Below are positions 62,095 through 64,000 of a stretch of DNA of 64,000 nt, piece by piece. Source of the stretch: Flavobacterium lacustre. Its GTDB lineage: Bacteria > Bacteroidota > Bacteroidia > Flavobacteriales > Flavobacteriaceae. The stretch's first letter is position 1; each line of letters starts with the position of its first letter. Under the pieces are notes generated by a model, which saw nothing but the letters and a program-made list of their open reading frames with translations, was not told the DNA's origin and did no database searches. The stretch is from the NCBI RefSeq assembly GCF_027474525.2, contig NZ_CP114882.2:2542001-2606000 (forward strand), written 5' to 3'. Both the position numbers and the translations under genes were made by a program.

Positions 62095-62841
62095 TTATGT
62101 TAGCATTCCTCCGCAAACATTAAGGACTTGTCCGGTAACAAAAGCACTCATATCGGAAGCGAAGAAAAGACAAGCATTAGCTACATCTTCAGTAGTTCCG
62201 CCACGTTTCAACGGAATTCCGTCTCTCCATCCTTTTACTACATCTTCGTTTAATTTTGCAGTCATTTCAGTTTCAATAAATCCTGGAGCAATGACGTTGC
62301 AACGAATATTGCGAGATCCTAATTCAAGTGCTACCGATTTTGAAAAACCGATAACTCCGGCTTTAGAAGCAGCATAATTTGTTTGACCAGCATTTCCCTT
62401 CACTCCTACTACGGAACTCATATTGATGATCGAACCAGAGCGTTGTTTCAAAAATGTTTTCTGGATTGCTTTAGTCATATTGAAAACTGATTTTAAATTT
62501 ACATCAATAACTTGATCAAAATCAGCTTCGGACATGCGCATTAATAAATTATCTTTTGTAATTCCGGCATTGTTGATTAAAATATCTACAGAACCAAATT
62601 CGGCTAAAACCGCATCAACAAAAGTTTGTGCTTCATTAAAATCAGCTGCGTTTGATTGGTATCCTTTTGCTTTAATACCAAGAGCATTAAGTTCTTTTTC
62701 TAAAGCTAAAGCTGATTCTACAGATGAGCTATAAGTAAAAGCAATATTTGCTCCGTGTTTTGCAAAAACTTCTGCAACTCCTTTTCCAATTCCGCGGCTT
62801 GCGCCTGTTATAATGGCTACCTTTCCTTCGAGTAATTTCAT
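62095..62841 (-). CDS. fabG: 3-oxoacyl-[acyl-carrier-protein] reductase
   Basis: 248 residues, short-chain dehydrogenase. The NADP motif TGASRGIGKG is at about 13-22, NNAG at about 89-92, and the catalytic Ser/Tyr/Lys are in INMSSVVG (about 139) and NYAASKAG (Tyr about 153, Lys about 157). The C-terminal IETEMTAKL and VTGQVLNVCGGM are of the FabG form. It reduces beta-ketoacyl-ACP in fatty acid elongation. A -7 box is found at 62875. Confidence 0.93.
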   Translation of the reverse strand: MKLLEGKVAIITGASRGIGKGVAEVFAKHGANIAFTYSSSVESALALEKELNALGIKAKGYQSNAADFNEAQTFVDAVLAEFGSVDILINNAGITKDNLLMRMSEADFDQVIDVNLKSVFNMTKAIQKTFLKQRSGSIINMSSVVGVKGNAGQTNYAASKAGVIGFSKSVALELGSRNIRCNVIAPGFIETEMTAKLNEDVVKGWRDGIPLKRGGTTEDVANACLFFASDMSAFVTGQVLNVCGGMLT

Positions 62842-62874
62842 ATTATGGTATAAGTTTATTTATTATCTAATATA

Positions 62875-62882
62875 CAAATATA
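62875..62882 (-). promoter_or_regulatory. -7 box of fabG
   Basis: TATATTTG on the minus strand, 33 bases before the ATG, matching TAnnTTTG. The -33 position lacks a clear TTG. Confidence 0.45.
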
Positions 62883-62965
62883 GATTATTTGCACGTTTTA
62901 TGAAATTTGTAGTCTAAAAAAGTGATTTGAAATTACTGCTTTTTTAGAATACGGTTTAAAAGTAA

Positions 62966-63012
62966 AAAATAAGGCTTCCAATCCTACTACTTAGGAATGA
63001 AAGCCTTATTTT
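62966..63012 (-). terminator. Terminator after the GIY-YIG-like gene
   Basis: A 12-bp outer stem (AAAATAAGGCTT at 62966-62977 with AAGCCTTATTTT at 63001-63012) and a 5-bp inner stem (62982-62986 with 62992-62996). It is followed by A/T-rich sequence in both directions. Confidence 0.8.
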
Positions 63013-63038
63013 ATATAATTTAGTAAATGTATTTTTAT

Positions 63039-63467
63039 TTAAAAAGCAACATTCCATCTTGGTAATCTTGCATTTTCATCCAAGAAATTTTGTAAAACTT
63101 GTCCTTCTATGAAAGTTGGAATTACTTTTGTTTTCTCGTTGAAAGTTTCATACCATGTAACTTCTAATCTTTCAATGTTTTCTAATTTCATTTGTGCCGG
63201 CCAAGAATATTTTCTTCCTGTTTTTGCAAATTGATGACCGTTTACAATTTTATCATGTAATCCGCCATTTTTGCTTTTTAAAGTTCCATCATTTTGGATT
63301 GTTCCAGTTGAACCAACCATAATTAATTCTTTGGTTTCACCTTCTACAGCATAAACTAAGAATATTCCGCTTCCTGATTCGGATGCGTTACATACTTCTT
63401 CTAAACTATTTTCTGTAGTGAAAGTAAAACTATTGGTTACTTTAAATTTTTTTAACTCTTTGTACAT
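63039..63467 (-). CDS. Small protein with possible GIY-YIG-like fold
   Basis: 142 residues, no signal peptide. GIFLVYAVEGETKELIMVGSTG (about 33-54) matches the GIY...YIG spacing of GIY-YIG nucleases with the tyrosines altered (GIF and MVG). A late Glu in FIEGQVLQNFL (about 118-128) sits where the metal-binding Glu is expected. Such degenerate forms could have lost catalysis. The rest is unknown. It lies between fabG and sucD, each ended by its own hairpin. Confidence 0.6.
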   Translation of the reverse strand: MYKELKKFKVTNSFTFTTENSLEEVCNASESGSGIFLVYAVEGETKELIMVGSTGTIQNDGTLKSKNGGLHDKIVNGHQFAKTGRKYSWPAQMKLENIERLEVTWYETFNEKTKVIPTFIEGQVLQNFLDENARLPRWNVAF

Positions 63468-63498
63468 CTTTCTTTTCTATTATATTTATTAAATAAAA

Positions 63499-63521
63499 TA
63501 CCCCACGAAAACCGTGAGGTA
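63499..63521 (-). terminator. Terminator of sucD
   Basis: A 9-bp stem with one G-U pair, TACCCCACG at 63499-63507 and CGTGAGGTA at 63513-63521, loop of 5, with T-rich sequence following on the minus strand. It lies 27 bases after the sucD stop. Confidence 0.75.
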
Positions 63522-63547
63522 CTTATATTTCTATAGTCTGTTTAGGA

Positions 63548-64000
63548 TTAACCTAAAACTTCTTTTACTTTTTTTCCAATTTCAGCAGGAGAATCCACTA
63601 CGTGAATACCATTCTCTCTCATGATTTGTTTTTTTGCTTCAGCAGTATCATCAGAACCTCCAACGATTGCACCTGCGTGACCCATTGTTCTTCCAGCCGG
63701 AGCAGTTACTCCTGCAATAAAACCAACAACTGGTTTACGGTTACCATCAGCTTTAATCCATTTAGCAGCATCAGCTTCTAATTGTCCACCAATTTCACCT
63801 ATCATAACGATACATTCTGTTTCAGGATCGTTCATCAATAATTCAACGGCTTCTTTAGTAGTTGTTCCAATGATTGGGTCTCCACCAATACCAATTGCAG
63901 TTGTAATACCTAATCCTTGTTTTACTACTTGATCAGCTGCTTCGTAAGTTAAAGTTCCAGATTTTGAAACAATACCAACAGTTCCTTTTTTGAAAACAAA
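63548..64000 (-). CDS. sucD: Succinyl-CoA ligase (ADP-forming) alpha subunit, 5' end cut off
   Basis: The C-terminal 150 residues are visible and the frame is open to the edge of the window. The phosphohistidine is in [32 protein letters not shown] and [15 protein letters not shown] form the CoA-binding/ligase region. It makes succinate and ATP (or GTP) from succinyl-CoA in the TCA cycle. The partner sucC is not in the window. Confidence 0.94.
   Translation of the reverse strand, partial: FVFKKGTVGIVSKSGTLTYEAADQVVKQGLGITTAIGIGGDPIIGTTTKEAVELLMNDPETECIVMIGEIGGQLEADAAKWIKADGNRKPVVGFIAGVTAPAGRTMGHAGAIVGGSDDTAEAKKQIMRENGIHVVDSPAEIGKKVKEVLG

Noticed and set aside
1..64000. CRISPR arrays, tRNA or rRNA genes, integrases and transposases.
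   Set aside because: No repeat-spacer structure, tRNA cloverleaf with CCA-proximal stem, rRNA signature or recombinase motif was seen on either strand by reading.

Overview
This window comes from the chromosome of an AT-rich Bacteroidetes, most likely a Flavobacterium or a close relative. The evidence is Bacteroidetes-type -7 boxes (TAnnTTTG, some with a TTG/TTTG about 18-23 bases upstream), A-rich leaders without clear Shine-Dalgarno sites, families largely confined to this phylum (DUF6155, DUF3570, DUF4266, the CzcA-TolC fusion), and closest-looking matches throughout to flavobacterial proteins. No tRNA, rRNA, CRISPR array, prophage or transposase was seen. Two genes run off the ends: an SF2 helicase on the left and succinyl-CoA ligase alpha on the right.

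Layout. 1-4300: housekeeping and small conserved genes (helicase, DUF6155, DUF3817, YbdG-like MscS channel, hotdog thioesterase). 4553-9525: a five-gene run of esterase, ATP-grasp ligase, GCS2 carboxylate-amine ligase, class I glutamine amidotransferase and a second ATP-grasp-like protein. This looks like a pathway for an unknown peptide-like or amide metabolite, and it contains a hairpin-bearing intergenic element at 6250-6330. 9882-20293: a nine-gene sugar operon in which a periplasmic GMC dehydrogenase, its small subunit and a cytochrome c probably make 3-keto-sugars or 3-keto-glycosides, which Gfo/Idh/MocA proteins, DUF1080 hydrolase and TIM-barrel isomerases process and an MFS permease imports. 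20455-22524: a six-hairpin glycosidase with unusually GC-rich stretches. Downstream of its promoter side lies a 3'-end remnant of a second isomerase gene, which suggests a recombination insertion. 22765-24747: a PhyH dioxygenase and a divergent AraC regulator. 24798-30326: M1 peptidase, ATP-grasp, M17 aminopeptidase and esterase, possibly functionally tied to the 4553-9525 cluster.

30450-38309: a complete histidine operon, hisG-D-C-B-H-A-F-IE. It is preceded by a strong promoter, a 19-residue leader peptide with five His codons, an antiterminator pairing and an intrinsic terminator, i.e. classical attenuation. A four-helix-bundle ORF flanked by arrays of 7-base repeats sits inside the operon. 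38496-42087: pckA and a divergent AspT/YidE-type transporter, with two copies of an FNR-like palindrome between them.

42176-54565: a ten-gene run on the minus strand, in order of transcription thioredoxin, ApbE, DUF4266 Cys-tailed lipoprotein, DUF3570 outer-membrane barrel, response regulator, histidine kinase, CzcA-TolC fusion, adaptor, ferritin-VIT transporter and a His-rich membrane protein. It combines an uncharacterised periplasmic thiol/flavin module with heavy-metal efflux and is one of the two best candidates here for an undescribed system; the amidoligase cluster is the other. 55116-64000: LTA-synthase-like sulfatase, YoaK, YeiH with a LysR regulator, a VWA membrane protein, FabG, a GIY-YIG-like protein and sucD. 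Start codons were moved for several genes (DUF6155, DUF3817, hisC, hisG, the LTA synthase and LysR) because the longest frames begin at TTG codons or upstream of promoters or leaders.
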